IMG/VR virus record: IMGVR_UViG_3300007734_000991
Location: 1-64,000 of that record
Direction: 5' to 3' (one strand)
DNA length: 64,000 bases
From: a virus
Position 1 is the first letter of the stretch. Each line of letters begins with the position of its first letter. The notes below the pieces were generated by a model. The model was not told the origin of the DNA. It ran no database searches and saw only the letters and a program-made list of their open reading frames with translations. The position numbers were made by a program, and so were the translations under genes. Positions 50,423-58,234 of the stretch are shown here, in pieces.

Positions 50423-51592
50423 ATGAATTCCCGACAAGAACGCCTTCTAAAAGAATATATTCGTCAGTCATTATCCGAAAAAAGCAAAAGCCTGAATGAG
50501 GACTCGGGATTTGATGCCGGCTTAGGATTAGGCGGCGCAGATTGGGCTGGGTATGCAAAACTAGGCGTTGGACCATTCATGGACCCTATGTTTTATACGG
50601 GTGGTAGAGACCCGAATCCCTTGCTTAAAGCTTTCGTGGAACCCTTTACCGACGTTTTTAAGACTGCTGTAGCGGGAGCTAAAAAAGTCACAACAGACGT
50701 CGCCACACTGATGAGAGTCGTATTTGAAGGTGCAATCTCTGCAATAATTCCAGGTATATCCGCTGATTATCAAGCCATATTTGATCGACGAGATGAAAAG
50801 ATGGCTAAACTAGAGTCTGAATACGCTGATGTGTTTGAGAGAACGGACGCTGCGCTGAAGGACGACGCAAAACTCCTAGCTTTTATGGCAAATCCAGCCG
50901 TGTTCTTGGCGGGCTCTGCTGCGCTAAAAGCTCCTGCTGCCACTAAAGAACTCTTGTCTGTTGCAACAGGTGGTGCCACAGACACTGCTTTTGAGAGCGC
51001 AAAGTCAGCATGGGAAAAAATAGAACGAGCATTGTTGTCGGGTGACATTACAGCGAAAAAAGCTGCTGCTCGTAAAGAGAGCGTCTACGAAGATTTGATT
51101 GCATCTATCGGCGGCGGCGGAAGATCGTCAAAGAGAGAATCAATCAATAGATCGTCTGTATTTCGTATTAATGAAGAAAAAGAGTCTGACAGCTTTAAAG
51201 ATTTTCTTAAAGATGTTCTTAAAAATGACAGTGTTAGACAAGCAATTTCTCAAAAGATCAAAAGCAACGATCGAATGAAAGATCTGCATAAAAAACTTGC
51301 AAGCATAGAAACTGATACTCTCAAAGAGGCAGAGCAATCTGCACAGAAGTTTATCAATCAGGTTAGTAGCTTCGAGGGTGTAAAAAATCTTGCTTCTAAA
51401 AATCCTAAAATCAAACAACAGATTGAAAATCTGAACGATCCAAAGGCACAAAAAATGCTAGTTGACAATGTCGAAAAAGCGACCAAGACTGTGTTTATTT
51501 CTACATTGTCTACGAGGCTTAAAATGCTTCCAAAGGGTTCTGAAGAACGCAAGCAATATGAACAGGCGCTTGCTAAAGTTACAAAACTCTGA
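50423..51592 (+). CDS. Leader-bearing large orphan, candidate internal virion protein
   Basis: 389 residues. Leader MNSRQERLLKEYIRQSLSEKS with an LSE site and a second LNE|D. A hydrophobic or amphipathic zone spans ~55-120 (FVEPFTDVFKTAVAGAKKV, FEGAISAIIPGISADYQAIF), and Ala-rich helices and charged coiled coils fill the rest. A membrane-active, injected protein is conceivable. No homologous family was recognised. Confidence 0.62.
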   Translation: MNSRQERLLKEYIRQSLSEKSKSLNEDSGFDAGLGLGGADWAGYAKLGVGPFMDPMFYTGGRDPNPLLKAFVEPFTDVFKTAVAGAKKVTTDVATLMRVVFEGAISAIIPGISADYQAIFDRRDEKMAKLESEYADVFERTDAALKDDAKLLAFMANPAVFLAGSAALKAPAATKELLSVATGGATDTAFESAKSAWEKIERALLSGDITAKKAAARKESVYEDLIASIGGGGRSSKRESINRSSVFRINEEKESDSFKDFLKDVLKNDSVRQAISQKIKSNDRMKDLHKKLASIETDTLKEAEQSAQKFINQVSSFEGVKNLASKNPKIKQQIENLNDPKAQKMLVDNVEKATKTVFISTLSTRLKMLPKGSEERKQYEQALAKVTKL

Positions 51593-51626
51593 ACAAAATT
51601 CTTCTTCTTGTGTATGATATTCAATC

Positions 51627-51917
51627 ATGCCAAAGAAGCAACCGAAAAATTATAATATTGCAATTATGCAGCCTGATGAGATTGGTGCTCTGCGCACTCT
51701 TGTCAAAGAGTTTGTAACCAAAATTAATGCTGTTGATAATGAGATTGAACTTCTCAAGGGCGATAGAAAAGAAATCATCGAAGAATATACCGACAAGCTT
51801 GATATGAAGACACTTCAAGCGGCATTGAAGGTTACAAAAATTCAGAATGAAGTTGCGCATAGAGACACTTTTGATATGTTCCTTGAAGCATTAAATGAAG
51901 GGAATGAGCAATCTTGA
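51627..51917 (+). CDS. Small coiled-coil protein, GapR/DUF2312-like
   Basis: 96 residues. LVKEFVTKINAVDNEIELLKG and KEIIEEYTDKLDMKTLQAAL recall the helical layout of DUF2312/GapR proteins, which bind overtwisted DNA. The match is by layout and a few residues. ATG 51627 in ATCATGCC. A DNA-binding or replication-linked role is possible. Confidence 0.5.
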   Translation: MPKKQPKNYNIAIMQPDEIGALRTLVKEFVTKINAVDNEIELLKGDRKEIIEEYTDKLDMKTLQAALKVTKIQNEVAHRDTFDMFLEALNEGNEQS

Positions 51918-52306
51918 AGTCTAAGAAAAAAGTCAAGGAAGAAGAAAAGATCAAGAAGATCAAACTTTTTGAACTAAAGCTTTCTAAAATTGAACTTATT
52001 CACTTAAGGGACATGCTCAGTATTCTATTCCCCTCTGCAGAGGAGAAAACAATAAGTCAGGCACTTGCAGCTTCTGAACATCGAACATTTGAAGAAGTTT
52101 CTTTATGGAAGAAGATTGCTTCTTTGTGTGTAGATGCTGAAGTGCCTATTGACGATGAAGCGCCCGATTATGCCGTAGTTCCAACTGGGCATGCTCCAAT
52201 GGGAGTTTTTATGCTTGGTCAGGATGATGAGGAGCAAGCTAAGCTATCTTTTCTAAAAGAGCAGACAGAAAATTCTGAAACAAGCAAAGACATTGATGAG
52301 GAATAA
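51914..52306 (+). CDS. Orphan with basic N-terminus
   Basis: 130 residues beginning at TTG 51914, overlapping the previous stop as TTGA. A strongly basic first 25 residues (KSKKKVKEEEKIKKIKLFEL) precede helices (IELIHLRDMLSILFPS) and an acidic end. No family. It overlaps or abuts the next gene, whose start follows its GAGGAA. Confidence 0.5.
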   Translation: MKSKKKVKEEEKIKKIKLFELKLSKIELIHLRDMLSILFPSAEEKTISQALAASEHRTFEEVSLWKKIASLCVDAEVPIDDEAPDYAVVPTGHAPMGVFMLGQDDEEQAKLSFLKEQTENSETSKDIDEE

Positions 52307-52307
52307 T

Positions 52308-52754
52308 ATGTACGAGATTGGTCAAGTTTTATTTGTTGTTCTTGCGAGCAAGCAGCAGATATTTCCCATGCAAGTGGTTGAAACTGTCACAAAGAAGACT
52401 TTAGAAGGTGAAGAAGTCAAATATTGTCTTCAGGCAGGATCAGACAAGTCTACAAAAATTATGCTTGATCAATTAGAAGGTGAAGTCTTTATTTCTGCAG
52501 AAGAAGCTAGAAGCACGCTTGTAGAGAGAGCAACTTCTCAAATTAATGCTCTTGTTGCTGCCGCAGAGAAAAAAGCAAGAGTCTGGTATTCGACAGAAAC
52601 TGAACAAAACAAGATTGATACACGATCATTTATGAAGCAGACTGAAGAACTAAAAGTTTCTTATTTAGACGAAGATGACCAAGAAGAAAGCATGGTCGTT
52701 TTACCTGATGGGCAAGTAGCAAAAATTAAAATGCCAGTTGATAAAGCTGTCTAA
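52308..52754 (+). CDS. Orphan with SH3-like N-terminal domain
   Basis: 148 residues. MYEIGQVLFVVLASKQQIFP and VETVTKKTLEGEEVKYCLQA look like a small beta barrel (KOW/SH3-like), followed by an Ala/Glu-rich helix and a short tail (VVLPDGQVAKIKMP). I recall similar proteins in marine T4-like phages but no function. ATG 52308 with GAGGAAT upstream. Confidence 0.55.
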   Translation: MYEIGQVLFVVLASKQQIFPMQVVETVTKKTLEGEEVKYCLQAGSDKSTKIMLDQLEGEVFISAEEARSTLVERATSQINALVAAAEKKARVWYSTETEQNKIDTRSFMKQTEELKVSYLDEDDQEESMVVLPDGQVAKIKMPVDKAV

Positions 52755-52771
52755 AAAGATAGTTATCAACT

Positions 52772-53290
52772 ATGAAGATAACAATTAATGCCTTGAAGAC
52801 TCTTGTCAGAGAGTCGCTAGATACCACGAGGATCATAAAAGAAAGACCATGGGCTGTTGAACATGAATTTTCTTTAGGCTCAGGAAAAGCTGAGGACTCT
52901 GAGGGTGTTGCACCCGATGGTTTTGCGATTGTTCTCAAGGGCGAATCGGGTAAAACAGTACGTGTTATTGTTGACACTTACTGGAATCCGCAATCAGGCG
53001 ACAAATCAGGAAATTCTTTGAAGATTGAAATAGACGGTCAGCAACCTGCTGCTGCAGAGACTTACGTCCCGGTCAGATTTGACACAGGCACCAAACAAAA
53101 AATAATCATTTCAAACTCTCCTCTTTCTGGACTGCTTACAGTAGCACACGCTGCTGACCTCAAGGCTGTGCCTATTGTATTATTAGCGGTAAAAAATCCA
53201 TTTGATATTGACGAAGATATTGAATTTGATACAAAGAATTTAGGCAATGGTGAATTCAAAGCCGATGTTGTGAGATTTTCATCAATCTAG
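52772..53290 (+). CDS. Leader-bearing beta-rich orphan
   Basis: 172 residues. Leader KITINALKTLVRESLDTTRI with an LVRE|S site, then a beta-rich domain (GFAIVLKGESGKTVRVIVD, TYVPVRFDTGTKQKIIISN). It could be a decoration or internal virion protein. Unknown function. Confidence 0.58.
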   Translation: MKITINALKTLVRESLDTTRIIKERPWAVEHEFSLGSGKAEDSEGVAPDGFAIVLKGESGKTVRVIVDTYWNPQSGDKSGNSLKIEIDGQQPAAAETYVPVRFDTGTKQKIIISNSPLSGLLTVAHAADLKAVPIVLLAVKNPFDIDEDIEFDTKNLGNGEFKADVVRFSSI

Positions 53291-53295
53291 AACAT

Positions 53296-53325
53296 TTGCA
53301 AAATTGCGCCCAGATGTGGTAAAGT
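53296..53325 (+). promoter_or_regulatory. Sigma70-type promoter before the PolX gene
   Basis: TTGCAA, 18-nt spacer, TGG-TAAAGT (extended -10). Transcription would begin just before ATG 53333, giving a very short leader. Confidence 0.55.
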
Positions 53326-53332
53326 TTATTAC

Positions 53333-53917
53333 ATGGGAATAGGAAAAATTGACCTCTGCGAAGCTAAGTTAATCGCAGAAAAAGTTCTCAGTCACATCGC
53401 ACCTTCAATGAGTCGGGTTGAAGTGGCAGGTTCAATTCGTCGACGAAAAGAAGTAGTCGGTGACATTGAGATCTGCGGCATCCCAGGAGACAGAGAAAAA
53501 CTCATTAAATTGCTGGGTGATGTTGGTCAACACATTAAACCCGGTGTACCTGGAGTGGTTCCATGGGAACCGAAGACCACTGCCAAGTATCTTCGAGTAC
53601 GCCTTCAAGAAGACATGAATCTTGATGTGTTCTTGGCAACTCCTCAGAACTGGGGTGGTCTGTACATGATGCGGACCGGCAGCGGCGCAAGTCCTGATGG
53701 AAACACTTTTCATGGCTTCATTCCTGGTATCTTTGGACGATGGAAGAAGATGTCCGGCGGCGGCCGCATGACCGACTGCATGCCTACTATGCCGTCCGGG
53801 GAACAACTTTGGGTCCCTGAAGAGCAGGACTTCTTTGATCTTTTGGAGATGAATTTTGTCCCTCCTGAGCAGCGCATCACAAAAGGCGCCATTAAGAAAC
53901 ATGTCAAGGTGGCTTAA
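53333..53917 (+). CDS. DNA polymerase X family nucleotidyltransferase (small)
   Basis: Gap-filling or end-joining type polymerase domain. RVEVAGSIRRRKEVVGDIEI (Gly33-Ser34, Asp44, Glu46) is the PolX nucleotide-binding motif with Asp-x-Glu in place of Asp-x-Asp. The third acid is Asp98 in NLDVFLATPQNWG. Thumb-like residues follow to the end. At 194 residues it lacks the 8-kDa lyase/HhH N-terminus and PHP domain. It may fill single gaps left by the glycosylases at 58221 and 63679. Confidence 0.82.
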   Translation: MGIGKIDLCEAKLIAEKVLSHIAPSMSRVEVAGSIRRRKEVVGDIEICGIPGDREKLIKLLGDVGQHIKPGVPGVVPWEPKTTAKYLRVRLQEDMNLDVFLATPQNWGGLYMMRTGSGASPDGNTFHGFIPGIFGRWKKMSGGGRMTDCMPTMPSGEQLWVPEEQDFFDLLEMNFVPPEQRITKGAIKKHVKVA

Positions 53918-53944
53918 AATTAGAGTCACAGCATAATTGTAGCT

Positions 53945-54214
53945 GTGGTCATAGAGAACTTAACAGTGGGTGCGCTAGTCATACCTAGAGTACCCACGCA
54001 ACTATTTTCAAGTCTTTTCAAGAACTCTGCCGACGGTGCTGTGTTCGCCCCAGATCCGAGCGTATTTGTGTGGGAGCCGCCCGAGATGGCTGTAGTCGTC
54101 GAGGTATTTGAGATGCCGTTCGACAGAAAAAAGCTTTACAGAGTCTTATTGAATCGAGGCGGAGTAGGCTGGGTGTGGGACGATAAACTTCTCTCTGTCT
54201 ACAAGGAAAGCTAG
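53945..54214 (+). CDS. Small SH3-like protein
   Basis: 89 residues from GTG 53945. The C-terminal half (YRVLLNRGGVGWVWDDKLLSVY) has the strand pattern of small SH3-like barrels and resembles the end of the minus-strand protein at 55643 (YRVLSSSGQSGWIGAGWLQPL). The start codon lies in the right arm of a hairpin CACAGC/GCTGTG (53927-53947), which could restrict initiation. Function unknown. Confidence 0.5.
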   Translation: MVIENLTVGALVIPRVPTQLFSSLFKNSADGAVFAPDPSVFVWEPPEMAVVVEVFEMPFDRKKLYRVLLNRGGVGWVWDDKLLSVYKES

Positions 54215-54215
54215 C

Positions 54216-54797
54216 GTGAAGGTCCGAAATAGTAGCAGAAAGATCAAAAGCCTTGAGTATTCGATAGAACATCTGAAGCTTGAACTTGAAGAATTATCTG
54301 AAGAGATGCAAGATTATGTCGCAGACTTCACAAAAAGTCTGTACGAAACTGCTGACTTCAATGAAGAACATAACAAATTAGCAGACACATCTGAGAACGT
54401 AAATGAATTTGTGCAACTATCAGATATGCCTGTTCTACCAGATGACCTTAGAAAACTGTGGAAAAAAATAGCATTAATTACACACCCAGATAAAACTGGA
54501 AATAATCCAAGACTCACGAGATTATATAGAAGGGCATCTGATGCCGTAAAGACATCTTCTGCACAAGAATTAGTGCAGATTGCAGTTGAACTTGGTATAG
54601 AATCACCGACTATCAACAGGGAAATCACACTAGCTGCGTTAATAGAATTGCAGGCGAATCTTTCTACAAAGCTTTTGTCTCTTCAAAATTCAACTTTGAT
54701 AAAGTGGGGTAGATCGCAAAACGAAGAAGAGAAAAAGTTCATCATGGATTTTTACATCTCTTCAAAGGGATATAAGAACCGCGGTTGCAACAGTTAG
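54216..54797 (+). CDS. J-domain (DnaJ-like) protein
   Basis: 193 residues from GTG 54216. An N-terminal coiled coil (residues 5-45) precedes a J-domain-like segment: LRKLWKKIALITHPDKTGNN with HPD at 90-92 and LTRLYRRASDAVKTSS as helix III. The J-domain is placed centrally, after the coil, which is unusual. It would recruit host DnaK to phage substrates, as lambda or T4-related phages do by other means. The C-terminal part is unrecognised. Confidence 0.72.
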   Translation: MKVRNSSRKIKSLEYSIEHLKLELEELSEEMQDYVADFTKSLYETADFNEEHNKLADTSENVNEFVQLSDMPVLPDDLRKLWKKIALITHPDKTGNNPRLTRLYRRASDAVKTSSAQELVQIAVELGIESPTINREITLAALIELQANLSTKLLSLQNSTLIKWGRSQNEEEKKFIMDFYISSKGYKNRGCNS

Positions 54798-54820
54798 CGA
54801 ACACGTGATAGAGTATAAAC

Positions 54821-55654
54821 ATGACGATTCTTTGTATCGACTTCATGAATCAGTGTCACCGAGCTCGTAGCGGTTTTAAGCTAGGCCCAGCTCCTGTGGT
54901 CTTCAACTTCTTTCGACAGTTTAAAGCTCTCGTTGAGGAGTTCAAGCCGAATCGGGTCTATGTTGTTCTCGAAGGTCGACCTGTAAAGAGGCACGAAGCT
55001 CTTGCAGAGTACAAGGCAAATCGAGTCATCTCAGAAGATGATCCTCGACGTGAAGAACTCTTGAAATTCTTTGCTCAAAAAGACGTTATTGTAGATCTTC
55101 TCACCAAGCATTTTCCTGTATCGGTCGTGAGGCATCCCACGTCTGAGTGCGATGATACCATCGCGAATCTCGTGCGCAGATCCTCTACAGCGATCCCGTG
55201 GGTGATCGCATCCTCAGACACAGACTTCATCCAGCTCTTACAAGAGCGAGACAACTTGAGACTCTACAATCCTGTTCGAAAGGAATTTGTGGAAGCTCCT
55301 GACTATCCATACGTGACATGGAAAGCTCTTCGAGGTGACGCAACTGACAACATACCAGGAATTCCAGGCGTAGGTGATAAAACTGCAGAAAAGTTGGCGT
55401 CAGATCCGGACCTTCTTTCAGCATTTCTTAATAAGCCGGAAATAGCGCCAATATTTGAAAGAAACTACGAGCTCATTAGTTTTATGGAATGGTCTGATGA
55501 AGACAGGAGCTTGATGACGTCATCGACTCCCGCTAAAGACTGGCAAACGGTCAAGTCAGTCTTTGAGAATTATGGATTTAGTTCCATTGTGAAAGATGAA
55601 TCATGGTCTAAATTTGTAAAAACGTTCGATGTGCTCTGGGGTTTAGGTGAGTGA
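54821..55654 (+). CDS. Second 5'-3' exonuclease / FEN-family nuclease
   Basis: 277 residues. ILCIDFMNQCHRARSG at the N-terminus, RPVKRHEALAEYKANR in the arch, TSECDDTIANLV (acidic), IASSDTDFIQLL, and the H3TH GDATDNIPGIPGVGDKTAEKL. It is closer to the PolI 5'-nuclease domain in layout, whereas the one at 9328 is RNase H-like. It could serve the PolA-like enzyme as a separate chain. Its end overlaps a minus-strand gene by 12 nt. Confidence 0.88.
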   Translation: MTILCIDFMNQCHRARSGFKLGPAPVVFNFFRQFKALVEEFKPNRVYVVLEGRPVKRHEALAEYKANRVISEDDPRREELLKFFAQKDVIVDLLTKHFPVSVVRHPTSECDDTIANLVRRSSTAIPWVIASSDTDFIQLLQERDNLRLYNPVRKEFVEAPDYPYVTWKALRGDATDNIPGIPGVGDKTAEKLASDPDLLSAFLNKPEIAPIFERNYELISFMEWSDEDRSLMTSSTPAKDWQTVKSVFENYGFSSIVKDESWSKFVKTFDVLWGLGE

Positions 55655-55915
55655 AAGGGGCTGCAACCAGCCTGCTCCAATCCAGCCAGACTGACCAGAA
55701 GACGAAAGAACTCTGTAGGCACCTTGTGACCATTCTTCGGACGTAGCTTTCCCAAAATCAAAAGTCATTTCTCTATACTCTAAAATTAGTAGTAATTCTT
55801 CAGGTTGGGCGCTACCTTGAGGTTCGTCAAGGCTGCATTCAAGTGATGACCACAATATCAATTGGTCAGCATCAATATTACTAATCGCGAGTTGGCCCGG
55901 TCTCAACAATAGCAT
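55643..55915 (-). CDS. Small minus-strand orphan, SH3-like
   Basis: 90 residues. It fills the otherwise gene-less plus-strand interval 55655-55986. The N-terminus MLLLRPGQLAISNIDADQLI and the end AYRVLSSSGQSGWIGAGWLQP look like a beta barrel with conserved Trp/Gly, similar to the protein at 53945. The composition is protein-like, which supports it, but expression is unproven. Confidence 0.5.
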   Translation of the reverse strand: MLLLRPGQLAISNIDADQLILWSSLECSLDEPQGSAQPEELLLILEYREMTFDFGKATSEEWSQGAYRVLSSSGQSGWIGAGWLQPLSLT

Positions 55916-55963
55916 AGCATTTTTTCTTCATTGTATGCGCTTTTCCTAAATTGTTCATGTAGA

Positions 55964-55971
55964 ATATTTAG
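55964..55971 (+). promoter_or_regulatory. ATATTTAG element
   Basis: Located 16 nt before ATG 55987, followed by AAAGAAAGAGGAATT which supplies a ribosome site. Member of the ATATTTA set. Confidence 0.35.
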
Positions 55972-55986
55972 AAAGAAAGAGGAATT

Positions 55987-56532
55987 ATGTTGACTAGCAA
56001 CGAATATGAATTATTAGTACTCGAAGTAAAGAAAGAATTCCCAGATTTTTTAATCTTGCCAAAAGACAAATCTGCGCTCATGAAGTTCATCGATGTTTCA
56101 TTAATGATGATTACATTTGGGCAAATGAAGAACTTCATGACAGGATTTATTACCACAATTGGCAACAAAGTGTACGTTCCTGATTCTTGGGATAAACATA
56201 CATTTTCTAGCAAAGCAGAAATTATTCGTCACGAACGCATCCATATGCGTCAGTCCCGCAAATACGGGCGTCTTCTCTTTTCTTTTCTCTACCTCGCATG
56301 TCCGTTTCCTGTCGGCATTGCATACTTTCGCAAGAAGTTTGAACAGGAAGCATATGAAGAAAGCCTTAGAGCTCTATATGAGTACCACGGTGAAAAAATC
56401 TTTACAGCTAGCTTAAAGCAAGGAATTCTTTCTCACTTCACTTCGGCTCAATATTTCTGGATGTGGCCTTGGAGAAAAGACCTTGAAAAGTGGTACGACT
56501 CAGCAGTAGAAAAAGTCAAGTCAAAGACCTAA
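55987..56532 (+). CDS. Membrane-associated HExxH protein, metallopeptidase candidate
   Basis: 181 residues. EIIRHERIHMRQSRKYG contains His82-Glu83-x-x-His86, the zincin motif, and the downstream helix FEQEAYEESLRALYEYHG offers Glu121/Glu124 as third ligand. Between them a hydrophobic segment (LLFSFLYLACPFPVGIAYF) probably touches the membrane. No signal peptide. It might be a protease acting on host or virion proteins, or a structural relative; the family is unknown to me. Confidence 0.65.
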   Translation: MLTSNEYELLVLEVKKEFPDFLILPKDKSALMKFIDVSLMMITFGQMKNFMTGFITTIGNKVYVPDSWDKHTFSSKAEIIRHERIHMRQSRKYGRLLFSFLYLACPFPVGIAYFRKKFEQEAYEESLRALYEYHGEKIFTASLKQGILSHFTSAQYFWMWPWRKDLEKWYDSAVEKVKSKT

Positions 56533-56766
56533 TCTATCTTTCACGAGACACTTAGGGCAAGGTATTCTACCCCATTGAATGTTGTCTGAACTCATCATTC
56601 GATGGTATGGATCCCCAATTAGTTTTAGCCACATCTTCAAAGCAGCAGGAGTCAATTGCGAAAGATCAGATAATCTACCCCAGAGCACAGAAAAAAATGC
56701 AACACAGCATGCTGGATAACCTTCTCTCTTGCCACTTAATATGTCATACCTGATTCTTCTCAGCAT
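56521..56766 (-). CDS. Small Cys-rich minus-strand protein
   Basis: 81 residues. KREGYPACCVAFFSVLWGRL and IPCPKCLVKDRLGL give a Cys-Cys pair and a CxxC near the ends, a pattern I recall in small phage proteins with an unknown role. ATG 56766. The end overlaps the HExxH gene by 12 nt. It fills the interval between that gene and 56792. Confidence 0.55.
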   Translation of the reverse strand: MLRRIRYDILSGKREGYPACCVAFFSVLWGRLSDLSQLTPAALKMWLKLIGDPYHRMMSSDNIQWGRIPCPKCLVKDRLGL

Positions 56767-56791
56767 GATCTGAATACTTATATGAAGTTTT

Positions 56792-57139
56792 ATGATGTAT
56801 AAAATTTCAGAAGGCTTTGCACAAAAAATGCTTAGAGAAGGCTGGTTTGACAAGCTGGCTTCTTTCTTTAAAAAGGGAAGATCCTCTTCCTCTGCCTCAA
56901 AAAAAATAGCTGATGCCTGGATTGCTGAAAAAGAAATTGATATTGGCGAAGACTTGTCAGATGAGACAAGAGAACAAATTTATCAATTTGTTGAAAGCAG
57001 ATATGAAAGAGCGCTTAAAGTTTATGAGGACAGCGATAACCCTGTTAGAAAAGCTGTTTTTGCTATTGTAAGATTGCTTGACAAGAAGATAGGACCAATT
57101 GTTGACAGATCTTATAGCAATCAAATTGATCAATACTGA
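56792..57139 (+). CDS. Leader-bearing small orphan
   Basis: 115 residues. MYKISEGFAQKMLREGWFDKLASF has an MLRE|G site followed by WFDKL amphipathic helix and a Ser/Lys hinge (KKGRSSSSASKK), then a helical body. The build repeats that of the orphan at 18820 (MLSE then FLDKIKSFF). The two in-frame Met codons (56792, 56795) are both possible. Confidence 0.6.
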   Translation: MMYKISEGFAQKMLREGWFDKLASFFKKGRSSSSASKKIADAWIAEKEIDIGEDLSDETREQIYQFVESRYERALKVYEDSDNPVRKAVFAIVRLLDKKIGPIVDRSYSNQIDQY

Positions 57140-57150
57140 GTCTTATTTGC

Positions 57151-57159
57151 GTGTTACAA
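57151..57159 (+). promoter_or_regulatory. Extended -10 promoter candidate
   Basis: TGTTACAAT 19 nt before GTG 57179. The -35 region at the usual distance (CTTATT) is poor. Confidence 0.4.
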
Positions 57160-57178
57160 TGTTCTCTCAAGAGGCATT

Positions 57179-58234
57179 GTGAAAAGATATCCCGGTTTTC
57201 TTAAAGATCTACAACAACAGTTAGAAGGCTTGCCGCAAGAAACGCTTTCAAGAGTTTCTAGGCATGGTGGTCTAGATCTTCATGATCTAATTTCATTGCT
57301 GCTTGAACCGCAAGACTTTACTGTTGATTGTCCTGACGTTCTTTCGCAAGATGAAATATTCCATTATGCAGAGATAAAATCCTCAGAGACAGGTAGAAAA
57401 CTAATTCTTGATGACGAGGTTGCTTTTTGCATTTTAGCAGGCGGCGCAGGCACAAGAATTGGTGGTCCTAAATGCTTGCTGAGCATCGGTGATGGTGAAA
57501 CTCTTCTGTCAAGAAAAATTAGACAGGCTGGTGTTTTAAAAAATATCTGGGTGATAGTAAGCCCAGACCTAAAATCACACGTACGTGAGCACTTGACTGA
57601 AAGAGGTCTATTTTCAGATAATATAAAAATTATTGAGCAGTTTGAATCTGTTCGACTCACTCCAAGCAATCAATTGTTTTTAATGAACAATCAGGCAAGT
57701 TTATACCCATGCGGACACGGGGATGTCGTTCCTGCCTTAATACAGAGTGAAGTTCTACAAAAATTCAATGAGAACGGCGGTAAACACGTTTACGTAGCAA
57801 ATGTTGATAATTTTTCTGCAAGCATCGATCCTGATATATTGGGTCTTCATCATGAAAACAAAGTGCCAGTTACCTGTGAAGTTGTTGCACGAAATTCAAA
57901 TGATAGCGGAGGCTTTTTGTGCAAGCACATGGGCATCTCACAGATTGTAGAAGGATTTAGAATGTCTTCTGTCACTGATCAAACAAAGTTTACCCATATA
58001 AACACAAACACGATGATTTTTCAGGCAAACCTTGACTTCAATGCTATTGCTTGGTCGTGGCACAGAGTCAAGAAAAATTATAATGGTAATCTAGTCATTC
58101 AGTATGAAAGATTGCTTCAGCAGCTAACAGCTCATTTTAAGACTCAATTTGTAGAAGTTGAGAGAGAAAGAAGATTTGCGCCGATAAAGAGCGCGTCAGA
58201 TCTTGATACTATAAAGAAAAATGATTCCCCCTAG
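57179..58234 (+). CDS. UDP-sugar pyrophosphorylase (UDPGP family)
   Basis: 351 residues from GTG 57179. The nucleotide-binding CILAGGAGTRIGGPKCLL (residues 84-101), sugar-site YPCGHGDVVPAL, YVANVDNFSAS (metal-site Asp) and FTHINTNTMIFQ follow the order of UTP-glucose-1-phosphate/UDP-GlcNAc pyrophosphorylases. It would make a UDP-sugar from UTP and a sugar-1-phosphate. With three SDR enzymes in the window this gives a nucleotide-sugar pathway. It overlaps the glycosylase start by 14 nt. Confidence 0.82.
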   Translation: MKRYPGFLKDLQQQLEGLPQETLSRVSRHGGLDLHDLISLLLEPQDFTVDCPDVLSQDEIFHYAEIKSSETGRKLILDDEVAFCILAGGAGTRIGGPKCLLSIGDGETLLSRKIRQAGVLKNIWVIVSPDLKSHVREHLTERGLFSDNIKIIEQFESVRLTPSNQLFLMNNQASLYPCGHGDVVPALIQSEVLQKFNENGGKHVYVANVDNFSASIDPDILGLHHENKVPVTCEVVARNSNDSGGFLCKHMGISQIVEGFRMSSVTDQTKFTHINTNTMIFQANLDFNAIAWSWHRVKKNYNGNLVIQYERLLQQLTAHFKTQFVEVERERRFAPIKSASDLDTIKKNDSP

